DNA of 64,000 nt from Arthrobacter luteolus NBRC 107841. Lineage in GTDB: Bacteria > Actinomycetota > Actinomycetes > Actinomycetales > Micrococcaceae. This document shows, piece by piece, positions 52,722 through 60,940 of the stretch. Every line of letters begins with the position of its first letter. Position 1 is the first letter of the stretch. The notes beneath the pieces are model-generated. The model worked only from the letters and a program-made list of their open reading frames with translations. It did not search any database and was not told where the DNA came from. The DNA lies in NCBI RefSeq assembly GCF_001552075.1, contig NZ_BCQM01000001.1:558001-622000 (forward strand). Reading direction: 5' to 3'. Made by a program: the position numbers and the translations under genes.

Positions 52722-52743
52722 GCAATTTGATAGCGGCAATTTG
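52722..52743. promoter_or_regulatory. Direct repeat in the bkd-lrp divergent gap
   Basis: GCAATTTG at 52722-52729 and 52736-52743, 14 bp apart, 62-83 bp upstream of the E1 alpha start. With TTGCAAAA at 52870-52877, these AT-rich half-sites are candidate Lrp targets. Confidence 0.4.
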
Positions 52744-52910
52744 CTCACTCAAGCCCAGCCACACGGATGGAATTTCTGTAAGCCCAGTATGGATAAGCTC
52801 GCGATTCGCATCCAGCCATGCCGGAAATCCTAGATTTATCGCCCAGAAAACCGTACTGTGGTGGACAAGTTGCAAAAGTGAGCTGGATTACTTTGAAGGA
52901 TGTAGACACA

Positions 52911-53363
52911 ATGGCGGAGACCCAGGCCGCGGCTTTGGATGAGATCGACAAGTCCATCCTGGACGAGCTGACCCGCGACGGGCGCGCCTCCGTCAGTGCT
53001 GTGGCCGAAGCCGTCCACATCTCGCGCGCCCATGCCTATTCGCGGATTTCCAAGCTGACCAGTTCCGGCGTTCTGACCCGTTTCACGGCAGTGGTGGATC
53101 CGGTGAAGGCCGGGCTGCGGTCCAGCGCCTACGTCACGCTCAAGGTCCGGCAGCATTCCTGGCGTGAGTTGAAAGAGGCACTGCGCAAGATTCCCGAGGT
53201 GCACCACGTTGCCCTGGTGGGCGGCTCCTTCGACGTGATCCTGCTGGTCCGGGCGGAGGATAACCTGCACCTGCGGCAGGTCATTTTCGACCACCTGCAG
53301 TCCATGCCCGGAGTCCTGGACACCCAGACGTTCCTGGTCTTCGAAGACCTCGATATCCGCTGA
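52911..53363 (+). CDS. Lrp/AsnC-family regulator of the bkd operon
   Basis: 150 residues. N-terminal helix-turn-helix LDEIDKSILDELTRDGRASVSAVAEAVHISRAHAYSRISKL (core SVSAVAEAVHISRAHAYSRI) and C-terminal ligand-binding RAM domain with LKVRQHSWRELKEALRKIPEVH and DVILLVRAEDNLHLRQVI. Divergent from bkdA, so it is probably BkdR-like, answering branched-chain amino acids or their oxoacids. ATG at 52911, with AAGGA 10 nt upstream; a longer frame to 52818 lacks support. Confidence 0.88.
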   Translation: MAETQAAALDEIDKSILDELTRDGRASVSAVAEAVHISRAHAYSRISKLTSSGVLTRFTAVVDPVKAGLRSSAYVTLKVRQHSWRELKEALRKIPEVHHVALVGGSFDVILLVRAEDNLHLRQVIFDHLQSMPGVLDTQTFLVFEDLDIR

Positions 53364-53387
53364 ACCGGGGGCCGCGGTGCTGGGAAA

Positions 53388-53651
53388 CTAGTCTTCGTCG
53401 TGCCCCTGGTCCATGCTCATCTGGTTTTCAGCGGGCGGAGTCTCCCCCGGAGGCACGCCGCCGCCGGGTTCCAGCCCGGTGACGTTTCCTTCGGCCGGAT
53501 CAGGGTTGGCCCGGCTGCCCTTCTCGCTGCTGCCGGCGTGGTTGCCGGTGCCCTCCTTGGTCCCCGGACCCTTCTGCGCCGCAGCTGCCTCCGCGTCCTT
53601 GGGCTTGTCCGGATTCGCCGGATCGTTGTTCGGATCGTAGCTCTGTGTCAT
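53388..53651 (-). CDS. DUF6480-like small disordered protein
   Basis: 87 residues, strikingly polar: Asp, Pro, Gly, Glu and Lys dominate and no stable fold is visible. The N-terminal MTQSYDPNNDPANPD and the central NVTGLEPGGGVPPGETPPAE block match the actinobacterial DUF6480 family (xxVTGLxPGGGVPPGETPP). Function unknown; stress-related disorder proteins are a possibility. Stands alone, 92 bp before the DyP peroxidase stop. Confidence 0.7.
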   Translation of the reverse strand: MTQSYDPNNDPANPDKPKDAEAAAAQKGPGTKEGTGNHAGSSEKGSRANPDPAEGNVTGLEPGGGVPPGETPPAENQMSMDQGHDED

Positions 53652-53743
53652 CGTCGCCTTTCGCCGGGCCCCGCCAGGGGACGGAAATCGATCAGCATGC
53701 TGATAAATCCAACCTAGCGGGGCCACGCTGCGGGAGCAATCTC

Positions 53744-55000
53744 CTATTCGAAGAGGCTCTCCCCCACGAAACCGCCCTCCCGCGCACCCGGCGGGACAGC
53801 GAACACCGCCGAACCAATCGGCGTCGTCCACTCGTTGAGCAGATCCAGCTTGTCCAGGCGCTCCTGGATGGGCAGGAACTGGGCCGTGACGTCAGCCTGG
53901 TAGGAGACAAAGACCTGGCCGGCATCCGAAACGGCTCCCCCGGGTTCCGGCGCGGCGTCGTAATTGTACGAACGCCGCAGAATCCGCTGACGCGGGTTAT
54001 CCGGGCGGGCACGGCGCATGTGTGCGTAGTCCGGAATCACGGTGAACCCCAGGGCGGTGACGGCTTCGAAGTCCGGTTCATCGTGTTCGGCGGAACCGGT
54101 CAGCGGCGCGCCGTTGGCCAGCGTGCGGCCCACCGATTCCTCCCGTCCACGCCGGTCGAGTTCATCCCAGGTGTCCAGGTTCATCGCGATCCGGCGCACG
54201 ACGGCGGACGTACCGCCTTCCAGCCAGGCCGGAAGGTCGCTGTCGCCCCAGACCACGCGGTCGAACTCTGCGGTGCCAGGTACGGGATTCGCCGATCCGT
54301 CCACCTGTCCAAACAGGTTCCGGGCCGTGGTGCCGGCCTGTTCGCTGCCATAGGCGCGGCGGAAGCCGGACTGGATCCAGCGCACAACGGCGAAGCTCCG
54401 GCTGTCCTTGAGCAGCATGCGCTGGGCATGGGCCAGGGTCAGCGGATCATCGGCGCAGAGCTGCAGCAGCAGGTCCCCCCCGGTCCAGCGCTCCTGCAGT
54501 GCGTCGATACCGAACGCCGGCAGCGGTGCCAGCCAGGCCGGCGCCAGGTGCGGGGCCACGGCGGCCACGAGGCGGGGCCCGAATCCGAACGTCACAGTGA
54601 GCCGAGCCGGCAGCAGAGCCAGTTCAGCTTCCGTGTCCGCCAGGGCGGCCTGCCCCTGGGTGAGGGCGGCGGCGTCGTCGCTCAGCAGCCGGAGCAGGGA
54701 CCGGATCCGGTCCCTGCCCACGCCCCCGCGCAGGTCCAGCGCCACGAAGGACGCGTGGGCCTGCGGCGGGGTTTCGATGCCTGCCTGATGCTCACCGAAG
54801 AACGGGACGGCCTGCCCGCCATTCGCTCCAGCCTCGTCCAGCCCGGTCCGGACCAGCTCCGGGCCTGCCGATCCGCCCCGACCGGCCGCGAGCTGCGCCC
54901 CGGCGGCGGCGACCGCCCCCAAACCGGCCGCTGCTCCGCCGAACAGCAGGTGCCGGCGGCCAACACCCGGCTTACGCGGTGATGCTGTTTCCGGGCTCAT
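53744..55000 (-). CDS. Tat-exported Dyp-type heme peroxidase (EfeB/DtpA group)
   Basis: 418 residues. Twin-arginine signal RRHLLFGG at 15-22 and a hydrophobic Ala-rich stretch, so the enzyme is exported folded with heme. DyP core: LFGQVDGSANPVPG (GxxDG), and the C-terminal half has PDYAHMRRARPDN and ILRRSYNYD, the heme-ligand region. Starts one base into the PCuAC stop (TGATG). In Streptomyces the DtpA peroxidase is encoded with Cu chaperones and serves cuproenzyme maturation; an EfeB iron role is the alternative, but efeU and efeO are absent here. Confidence 0.88.
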   Translation of the reverse strand: MSPETASPRKPGVGRRHLLFGGAAAGLGAVAAAGAQLAAGRGGSAGPELVRTGLDEAGANGGQAVPFFGEHQAGIETPPQAHASFVALDLRGGVGRDRIRSLLRLLSDDAAALTQGQAALADTEAELALLPARLTVTFGFGPRLVAAVAPHLAPAWLAPLPAFGIDALQERWTGGDLLLQLCADDPLTLAHAQRMLLKDSRSFAVVRWIQSGFRRAYGSEQAGTTARNLFGQVDGSANPVPGTAEFDRVVWGDSDLPAWLEGGTSAVVRRIAMNLDTWDELDRRGREESVGRTLANGAPLTGSAEHDEPDFEAVTALGFTVIPDYAHMRRARPDNPRQRILRRSYNYDAAPEPGGAVSDAGQVFVSYQADVTAQFLPIQERLDKLDLLNEWTTPIGSAVFAVPPGAREGGFVGESLFE

Positions 55001-55581
55001 CAGTGCTCCGCGGTGCCGTGGGACTCACCATCGCCGTGGGTGTGGTCCCCGTGGCCTTCACCTGCGGAGTCCTCCGACCCGTAGTTTTCATTCGCTCCGG
55101 CGAAGTCCTTGGCGACGGCCTCCAGTTCAAGGGTGCTGCCGTCTGCCAGTTCCAGGGTGATCGGCAGGGTATCTCCGGCGAGGAGTCCATGTTCCAGTCC
55201 CATCAGCATCAGGTGGCTGCCACCGGGTTCCAGCAGGTATTCGCCGCCGGCCGGAACGGTGAACCCGCCTTCGATTTGCTGCATGGTCATGGCGCCGTCA
55301 GCTCCCATGGCTGTTTCGTGCAGTTCGACGGCCGCGGCTGCCGGCGAGCTGGCGGCCACAACGGTGAGATCCTCGGCGCCGTCGTTCTTCAGGGTGCCGA
55401 AGACACCGGTCATTCCGCCGGCGTCACCGGCTTTGGCCCAGGCTCCGGACAGGGTCAGCTGTTGTGCCTGCTCCGCCGCTGAGGAGGAGGATGCGCCGGG
55501 GGCGGGGCTGTCCGTGGCACAGCCTGCGAGGCCGGCGGCAGACAGGGCCAGGACGGCTGCGGCGAGGGTGATTTTTTTCAT
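55000..55581 (-). CDS. Periplasmic-type copper chaperone PCuAC lipoprotein
   Basis: 193 residues, lipobox LAGC (Cys 21). PCuAC domain with the copper motif spread as HETAM, MTMQ and GSHLMLMGL, matching H-x-x-x-M ... M ... H-x-M. The C-terminus is His/Asp/Gly-rich (HGDHTHGDGESHGTAEH), likely additional metal binding. Delivers Cu(I) to exported or membrane cuproenzymes. Middle gene of CopC-PCuAC-DyP, though a 139-bp gap separates it from copC. Confidence 0.9.
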   Translation of the reverse strand: MKKITLAAAVLALSAAGLAGCATDSPAPGASSSSAAEQAQQLTLSGAWAKAGDAGGMTGVFGTLKNDGAEDLTVVAASSPAAAAVELHETAMGADGAMTMQQIEGGFTVPAGGEYLLEPGGSHLMLMGLEHGLLAGDTLPITLELADGSTLELEAVAKDFAGANENYGSEDSAGEGHGDHTHGDGESHGTAEH

Positions 55582-55682
55582 GGGAAAGGTACTCCAAAGA
55601 TAGGGGTGCCCCGGGCACGCTCATGGTGCCGGGCAAAGGGTTCGCGAAAGGACGGCACCGCGCCGGTGCCGCAAAGAGGTGC

Positions 55683-55710
55683 AGGCGCTGGGCCGTCAGG
55701 CCCGGCGCCT
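55683..55710. terminator. Hairpin between copC and the PCuAC gene
   Basis: 12-bp stem with one wobble/mismatch (55683-55694 with 55699-55710), loop GTCA, 11 bp past the copC stop; no U-tract. Confidence 0.4.
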
Positions 55711-55720
55711 CACGGGTGGG

Positions 55721-56350
55721 CTAGGCGTTTCCGCCGCGGCGGCGCTTGTTCACGGCCACGACAATGACGTAGATGATGACCCCAACGAGCGCACCGCCCA
55801 GGGCGGTCAGGACCCAGCCCAGCGGGCCGAAGGTCACGGAGCTGGAGGTCTCACCGGGGGCGAGAGCTGTGGCAGATTCCTGCGGAGCGGATTCCGTGGC
55901 CGTGGGAGTGGCTGTCCCGGCTGCTGCCGGGTCTGTCGCGGCTGCGCTGGAGACGGGCGCGCCCACGGTGAAGCTGAAGGCACCGGTGATCGGGTGGCCG
56001 TCACTGGAGACCGCGCGCCAGGTGACCTGGTACTCGCCGTCCTCCAGAGCCGGGAGAGGCTGGACCAGGGTTTCCCGGTTCAGGACCGGTTCGGACTCGA
56101 TCAGGTTGGTGCCGGAGGCATCAGCGAGGACCACCTGGTTGCCCAGGTCCATCAGTTCGGCGCTGAATACCAGCTCAATTTCGGTGGGCGCTTCAGCCAG
56201 CACAGCGCCGTCCACCGGGGTGGAGGAGACGAGTTCATCGTGGGCCAGGGCCGGCGGGGCGGCCACCAGGAACAGGGCAAGGGCGCCGAGCAGGGCGGCG
56301 GCAAGAAGGACGGCACGCGCGCGGGCGTGCTGGAAGAGAGAGGTAGTCAT
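55721..56350 (-). CDS. CopC-domain copper-binding protein with C-terminal membrane anchor
   Basis: 209 residues. Signal peptide ends ALA, leaving His 37 as the mature N-terminus, the copper ligand of CopC proteins; the second ligand region VSSDGHPITGAF is present. A Thr/Ala/Pro-rich linker and a single C-terminal membrane helix with an RRRGG tail follow. Binds Cu(II) outside the membrane. Second gene of the copper set, 59 bp after the membrane protein gene. Confidence 0.88.
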   Translation of the reverse strand: MTTSLFQHARARAVLLAAALLGALALFLVAAPPALAHDELVSSTPVDGAVLAEAPTEIELVFSAELMDLGNQVVLADASGTNLIESEPVLNRETLVQPLPALEDGEYQVTWRAVSSDGHPITGAFSFTVGAPVSSAAATDPAAAGTATPTATESAPQESATALAPGETSSSVTFGPLGWVLTALGGALVGVIIYVIVVAVNKRRRGGNA

Positions 56351-56409
56351 TACTGCTTTCCGTTCCGCGGTGCGGGAACTGGGGTTTCGTGTGGATGCGC
56401 TCTCAGCGC

Positions 56410-57027
56410 TTAGGCGGACACGAAAGCAGCCGGGGGACCACGGTGGCGGAAAGTCAGCAGGGGTATGCCCAGATTGCGCAGGTTCCGGGGACGGTAGGCA
56501 AGCACCTGGGCAACCGGGCGGGCAAGGTGCTCCGGCTGGAACAGCGGAAGCAGGGCTCCGGGCCGCAGCCCCAGGGCTTCGATCAGTCTCCGGGCGGTTT
56601 TCTCACCGCACGCCAGCAGCCAAACGGTGGCAGCTGCCGCCAGGGCGTGGCTGGACCACATGATGAATCCCGCAGCGGCGGCAGCCTGGACCGGCTCAGC
56701 TGCCAGGGAACGTTCGGCCACCGCTCCGAGGAAGCCGGCATGGCCGGCGTGGCCGGCCTGCGTTCCAACCGTTGCAGGCGCGGATCCAAGGCTAAAGAGC
56801 AGGTGGAACAGTCCCTGGCTGAAGACCACGGCCGCGGAGAGGCGGAGCAGTGACAGTGAGCGTCCCGCAAGCAGGCAGCCGGCCATTCCGGACATCGCCA
56901 GGGAGAACAGGACAATAGCGGGTTCCGGGGCTGCCCCGCCGCCCAGCACATGCGACGCCGCTGCGACAGCCGTGGCCGCAAACGCTGCGGCCCAGCCACG
57001 CACCAAACGTGCGGCACGCACTGTCAT
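56410..57027 (-). CDS. Membrane protein of the copper operon, unassigned
   Basis: 205 residues, about five hydrophobic helices, with an HAGHAG loop between helices 3 and 4 and a SSHALAAAATVWLLACGEK segment whose His and Cys may be metal-facing. A GAGGAGG site precedes the ATG at 57027. I do not recognise the family; it resembles actinobacterial proteins encoded near CopC and may help copper entry, as CopD does. Confidence 0.65.
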   Translation of the reverse strand: MTVRAARLVRGWAAAFAATAVAAASHVLGGGAAPEPAIVLFSLAMSGMAGCLLAGRSLSLLRLSAAVVFSQGLFHLLFSLGSAPATVGTQAGHAGHAGFLGAVAERSLAAEPVQAAAAAGFIMWSSHALAAAATVWLLACGEKTARRLIEALGLRPGALLPLFQPEHLARPVAQVLAYRPRNLRNLGIPLLTFRHRGPPAAFVSA

Positions 57028-57179
57028 TGGTCCTCCTCGGGCACCGGTTGCCGGGCAGGGTGGTCCTCCGGCCCTGTCATTCTCCCGGAGATCGGCGGTG
57101 CTGTCGAATGGAACGGCACCGGATGGCGGCCGGACCATTCCGGGCGGCTTGCCGCTCCTTTCGACCGGCCCGGCTTGGG

Positions 57180-57980
57180 TCAGCCTTTGAAGTGCGGCTT
57201 CCGCTTTTCCACGAAGGCGGCGAAGCCTTCCGCATAGTCCTCGGTGCCGCAGAGCACGCCTTGGGCCTTGTTCTCGTCCTCCACGGATTCCCACAGTCCC
57301 AGCCGCTGGTCGCGGATCTGGGCGACCAGCTCCTTCGACGCGCGGAATGCTTCGGTGGCGCCGGTGGCGACGCGGGCCACCGTGGCACGGGTGGCTTCCA
57401 GCAGGTCATCAGCGGGGAACACGCGGCTGAACAGTCCGGCGGCCACAGCCTCGGCACCGCTCATAAGGTCAGCGGTGTAGATCAGGTCCAGGGTGCGGTG
57501 GGCGCCGAGGCGCTCCGTGAAGAGCCAGTGTCCGCCCGAATCCAGGGTCGCGCCGAGGTTGGCAAACGGCGACCCGATTTTCGCGTTGTCCGCCACATAG
57601 ACCACGTCGGTGGCTACCAGCAGGCCCAGTCCGACGCCGAGGCAGGCGCCCTGGGCTGCCGCGAAGGTGGGTGCCGGGAAGGCAGCCATTTTCTTCAGCA
57701 GCGGAGTGACGAGGTCCCCCAGATAGCCGTAGGCGTCGTCGTTGGACGGGTCGACGGCGGAGATGTCGCGTCCGGCGCAGAACGCCCGGCCTTCACCGCG
57801 CAGCAGCAGCGCCCGCACCCCTGCGGCCGCGGCGTCGTCGTAGGCCTTGGAGAGATCAGCCAGTGCCTGTTCGTCCAGGGAATTGAGCTTCCTGGGGGCG
57901 TTCAGCACTACTTCAGCGATGCCGTCGCTGATGCTCAGGTCCACCATGGAGCTGGTGGGTGCGGGGGTCTGCTCGCTCAT
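57180..57980 (-). CDS. Enoyl-CoA hydratase/isomerase of the paa cluster (PaaG-like)
   Basis: 266 residues, crotonase fold. Oxyanion hole GRAFCAGRDIS and AAAQGACLGVGLGLLVATDV. The acid-base region reads FANLGATLDSGGHWLF with an Asp where PaaG isomerase has its catalytic Asp, not the Glu pair of hydratases. Probably isomerises ring-1,2-epoxyphenylacetyl-CoA to the oxepin. 12 bp after paaE. Could also be PaaF. Confidence 0.78.
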   Translation of the reverse strand: MSEQTPAPTSSMVDLSISDGIAEVVLNAPRKLNSLDEQALADLSKAYDDAAAAGVRALLLRGEGRAFCAGRDISAVDPSNDDAYGYLGDLVTPLLKKMAAFPAPTFAAAQGACLGVGLGLLVATDVVYVADNAKIGSPFANLGATLDSGGHWLFTERLGAHRTLDLIYTADLMSGAEAVAAGLFSRVFPADDLLEATRATVARVATGATEAFRASKELVAQIRDQRLGLWESVEDENKAQGVLCGTEDYAEGFAAFVEKRKPHFKG

Positions 57981-57992
57981 GTTCCTGGGCTC

Positions 57993-59156
57993 CTAGGCGT
58001 CGTAGTCGACGGTGACTTCGGGACTGGTGGGACGGCTCTGGCAGGTGAGGATGTAGCCCTTTTCAATCTCGTCCGGTTCCAGCGCGTAGTTCTCTTCCAT
58101 CTCCACGGTGCCGGACACGACCTTGGCGCGGCAGGTGCCGCAGACGCCGCCGGCGCAGGCGAAGGGGACGTCCGGGCGTACCCGGAGAGCGGCGTTGAGG
58201 ATGGACTCGCGGGCATGCGTGGGGCTGGCGACCTTGCCCTGCAGGCCGTCCAGCCGGAAGCTGATTTCGAAGTTGTCTGCGGAGGGGTCCACCTTCACCG
58301 GGCGGCCGATCTGGCCTTCGGGCCGGCCGGGCTGGCCGGTGGTGAAGAGTTCAAAGCGCACCTTTTCGGCTTCCACGCCGCGGTCGGCCAGGGTGTCCCG
58401 GCACATCTGCACGAGTTCAAAGGGACCGCACAGGAACCACTCGTCCACGTCGCGGGTCGGGAGGACCGACTCGATCAGGGCGCTGAGTTTCTCGGCGTCG
58501 ATCCGGCCGGAGAGCAGGGGGGAAATGCGCTGCTCACGGGAGAGCACGTGGTGCAGGGCGAAGCGTGCGGGGTATTTGTCCTTCAGATCAGCGAGTTCCT
58601 CCAGGAACATCACGTCCATGGCGGCCTTGTTCGCGTACACCAGGTCGAAGCGGACATTCTCCGACGCCGCGAGCACGGTGCGGGCGATGGAGATGACCGG
58701 GGTGATGCCGGAGCCCGCGGCGACGGCGACGAACACGTTCTCTTCGGTGACGTCGATGTCTTCGGGGTGGTTCAGGGCGTTCATCGGGTGCTTGGAAATG
58801 AACCCGCCGGTGGGGCTCATGACGTCCAGGACATCGCCTGCCTTGAGCGACTCATTGGCCCAGGTGGAGAACCGGCCGCCCAGATCGCGTTTGATGGCCA
58901 CCCGGATCTCGCCCGGCGTCGGCTCGGCGCAGATGGAGTAGCTGCGGCGGATGTCCTGCCCCTCCAGGGTGGTGCGCAGGGCGACGTACTGGCCGGGCAG
59001 GTAATCGAAGGACCCGGCCAGGTCCGCGGGGACGGCGAACGTCACTTCGATGGCGTCTTCCGTGAGCCGGCGGACTTCGCTGACCGTCAGCGGGTGGAAG
59101 GCCGTGCGGCGGGAGGCCGGGGCCGCCCCGGCGGCCTCGGTGGTGGAGGTTGTCAT
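57993..59156 (-). CDS. paaE: Phenylacetyl-CoA epoxidase reductase subunit
   Basis: 387 residues. N-terminal ferredoxin reductase module: FAD motif RRSYSICAEPTPGEIRV and NAD region AGSGITPVISIAR; C-terminal 2Fe-2S ferredoxin with CAGGVCGTCRAKVV and a final CQSR. Passes NADPH electrons to the PaaA di-iron centre. Two nt after paaD. Confidence 0.93.
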   Translation of the reverse strand: MTTSTTEAAGAAPASRRTAFHPLTVSEVRRLTEDAIEVTFAVPADLAGSFDYLPGQYVALRTTLEGQDIRRSYSICAEPTPGEIRVAIKRDLGGRFSTWANESLKAGDVLDVMSPTGGFISKHPMNALNHPEDIDVTEENVFVAVAAGSGITPVISIARTVLAASENVRFDLVYANKAAMDVMFLEELADLKDKYPARFALHHVLSREQRISPLLSGRIDAEKLSALIESVLPTRDVDEWFLCGPFELVQMCRDTLADRGVEAEKVRFELFTTGQPGRPEGQIGRPVKVDPSADNFEISFRLDGLQGKVASPTHARESILNAALRVRPDVPFACAGGVCGTCRAKVVSGTVEMEENYALEPDEIEKGYILTCQSRPTSPEVTVDYDA

Positions 59157-59158
59157 AG

Positions 59159-59755
59159 TTAGAGCACCTTGAAGTAGTCGAAGGGTTCCCGGCAGTCGCT
59201 GCAGACGTACAGCGCCTTGCAGGAGGTGGAGCCAAAGCGGGTCATTTCACGGGTATTGAGGGAGGAGCACTGCGGGCATTTGACGCTGAGTCCCAGCCGG
59301 ACCGGCCCCGCGGCCGCGCGCCCGGTGGGCGGGGCGATGCCGTAGGCATTGAGCTTGGTCTTGCCGGACTCGCTCATCCAGTCGGTGGTCCATGCCGGGG
59401 CGAGCACCAGGTCCACCTGGACGCCGGCGTAGCCCTCAGCCGTGAGCGCGGCCGTGACGTCTTCCCGGATGGCGTCCATGGCCGGGCAGCCGGAATAGGT
59501 GGGCGTAATGACCACCCGGACCTGGTTGCCATTCATCAGTTCCACGGCCCGCAGCACCCCTAGATCCTCGATGGTGAGGACGGGGATTTCCGGGTCGCAG
59601 ACCGTGGCAGCGATATCCCAGGCGGCAGCGGCTGCCGGATCCGCCGGGCGGAGCGCCGTGCTGGAATCCGGGTCCATGCCGGAATCCTTGGCGCGGCCCG
59701 CTGCGTGTCCGGCAGGTGCCCCTGCCGCGTTCCTGGCCGTGTCTGTCTCGTTCAT
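59159..59755 (-). CDS. paaD: Phenylacetyl-CoA epoxidase subunit PaaD
   Basis: 198 residues. DUF59/MIP18 core VCDPEIPVLTIEDLGVLR and PTYSGCPAMDAI; C-terminal zinc-ribbon CPQCSSLNTREMTRFGST and CSDCREPFDYFKVL, as in PaaD proteins. Thought to help assemble the iron-sulfur centre of PaaE. The N-terminal 35 residues are Ala/Gly-rich extension. Starts 5 nt after paaC. Confidence 0.93.
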   Translation of the reverse strand: MNETDTARNAAGAPAGHAAGRAKDSGMDPDSSTALRPADPAAAAAWDIAATVCDPEIPVLTIEDLGVLRAVELMNGNQVRVVITPTYSGCPAMDAIREDVTAALTAEGYAGVQVDLVLAPAWTTDWMSESGKTKLNAYGIAPPTGRAAAGPVRLGLSVKCPQCSSLNTREMTRFGSTSCKALYVCSDCREPFDYFKVL

Positions 59756-59760
59756 GGCTG

Positions 59761-60579
59761 CTACCAGGAAGCGCCGGGATGTTCGCGGGCCAGGACCTGC
59801 ATTTCTGCCAGAAGGGGGCCGAGGTATTCGCTGTGCAGTCCCTGGCGCCCGCCGCCGGGAGCGGGCTGGACCTCGGGGACCTGGAGCTCTGCCTCGGCCA
59901 GCACTGCGCCGATCTTCGCATCGAAGGCGTCCCGCAGGCTGGAGGGCAGGACGGCGGTTCCGTCCAGGGAGCGGACCAGGTCATCGTCTTCAAACAGTTC
60001 GCCGACGTACGGCCAGACCAGTTCCAGGGCGCGGATCATGCGGGTCCGGGACTCTTCGGTGCCCAGGCCCAGGCGGAGGATCCACTGGGCGCTGTGATCC
60101 CGGTGGTAGTCCACTTCCTTGACTGCCTTGGCAGCGATGGCGGCGAGCGTCTCATCCTTGGAGGCGAGCAGCGCCGTGTAAAGCTCGAACTGGTAGAACG
60201 AAACCACCAGCTGCCGCGCGATGGTCCTGGCGAAGTCGCCGTTTTCCTGCTCCACGAGGTGGGCCGAACGGTACTCCCCCTCACCGCGCCAATAGGCCAG
60301 ATCATCTTCGGACTTGCCCCATGCGGTGCCCGCGTAGGTCAGGAAGGACCGGGCATGGCCGATCAGGTCCAGAGCGATGTTGGAGAGGGCAATGTCCTCT
60401 TCCAGCTCGGGGGCGCGGGAAATCCACCAGCCCAGGCGCTGGGCCAGGACCAGGGAGTCATCGCCCAGGCGGAGCGCGTATTCGGCAGTGTCAACGGGTG
60501 CCTTGGCCTCCGATGCGGCGATGTCCTCCGGGCGGAGGGCGTTTCCCGGGGTGATGCGGGTGGCGCTGTCCGTGCTCAC
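59761..60579 (-). CDS. paaC: Phenylacetyl-CoA epoxidase structural subunit PaaC
   Basis: 272-residue helical protein, the non-catalytic partner in the PaaAC heterodimer. LRLGDDSLVLAQRLGWWISRAPELEEDIALSNIALDLIGHAR (core RLGWWISRAPELEEDIAL) is the family hallmark; also HRDHSAQWILRLGLGTEES. Starts with GTG overlapping the paaB stop (GTGA). Confidence 0.93.
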   Translation of the reverse strand: MSTDSATRITPGNALRPEDIAASEAKAPVDTAEYALRLGDDSLVLAQRLGWWISRAPELEEDIALSNIALDLIGHARSFLTYAGTAWGKSEDDLAYWRGEGEYRSAHLVEQENGDFARTIARQLVVSFYQFELYTALLASKDETLAAIAAKAVKEVDYHRDHSAQWILRLGLGTEESRTRMIRALELVWPYVGELFEDDDLVRSLDGTAVLPSSLRDAFDAKIGAVLAEAELQVPEVQPAPGGGRQGLHSEYLGPLLAEMQVLAREHPGASW

Positions 60580-60938
60580 AGGTGCTTCACCCCTTCCGAT
60601 TTACGGTAGTACGTGGCGTGCCGGTAGTCCTTGCCCTGGGGGGATTCAAAGAACTGGCCCTTGGCATCCGGATCGCTGGAGATGATCGCTTCAGCGGGGA
60701 CAACCCAGAGCGAAACGCCTTCGTTGCGCCGGGTGTAGAGGTCACGGGCGTTGCGGACGGCCATGTCGGCGTCCGGTGCGTGCAGCGAACCGGCGTGGAC
60801 ATGGGAAAGTCCGCGGGAGGAGCGGACAAAAACTTCCCAGAGCGGCCAGGCCGCGTTAACGCCTGTTCCGGGCTGTGCGGAAGAATCCGTGCCTACCGGC
60901 TTGGCGCCGTCGTCACCCGTTGTGGAACCGGAAACCAT
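60576..60938 (-). CDS. paaB: Phenylacetyl-CoA epoxidase subunit PaaB
   Basis: 120 residues. WPLWEVFVRSSRGLSHVHAGSLHAPDADMAVRNARDLYTRR (core WEVFVRSSRGLSHVHAGSL) defines PaaB; the first 28 residues are a variable polar extension. Bridges the PaaAC heterodimers. ATG two nt after paaA, with GAGGTG upstream. Confidence 0.93.
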   Translation of the reverse strand: MVSGSTTGDDGAKPVGTDSSAQPGTGVNAAWPLWEVFVRSSRGLSHVHAGSLHAPDADMAVRNARDLYTRRNEGVSLWVVPAEAIISSDPDAKGQFFESPQGKDYRHATYYRKSEGVKHL

Positions 60939-60940
60939 GC

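Noticed and set aside
57009-59162. 717-codon plus-strand open frame across paaE and the isomerase gene
   Set aside because: It is antisense to clear paa genes, has no family features, and is the mirror of GC-rich codon bias.
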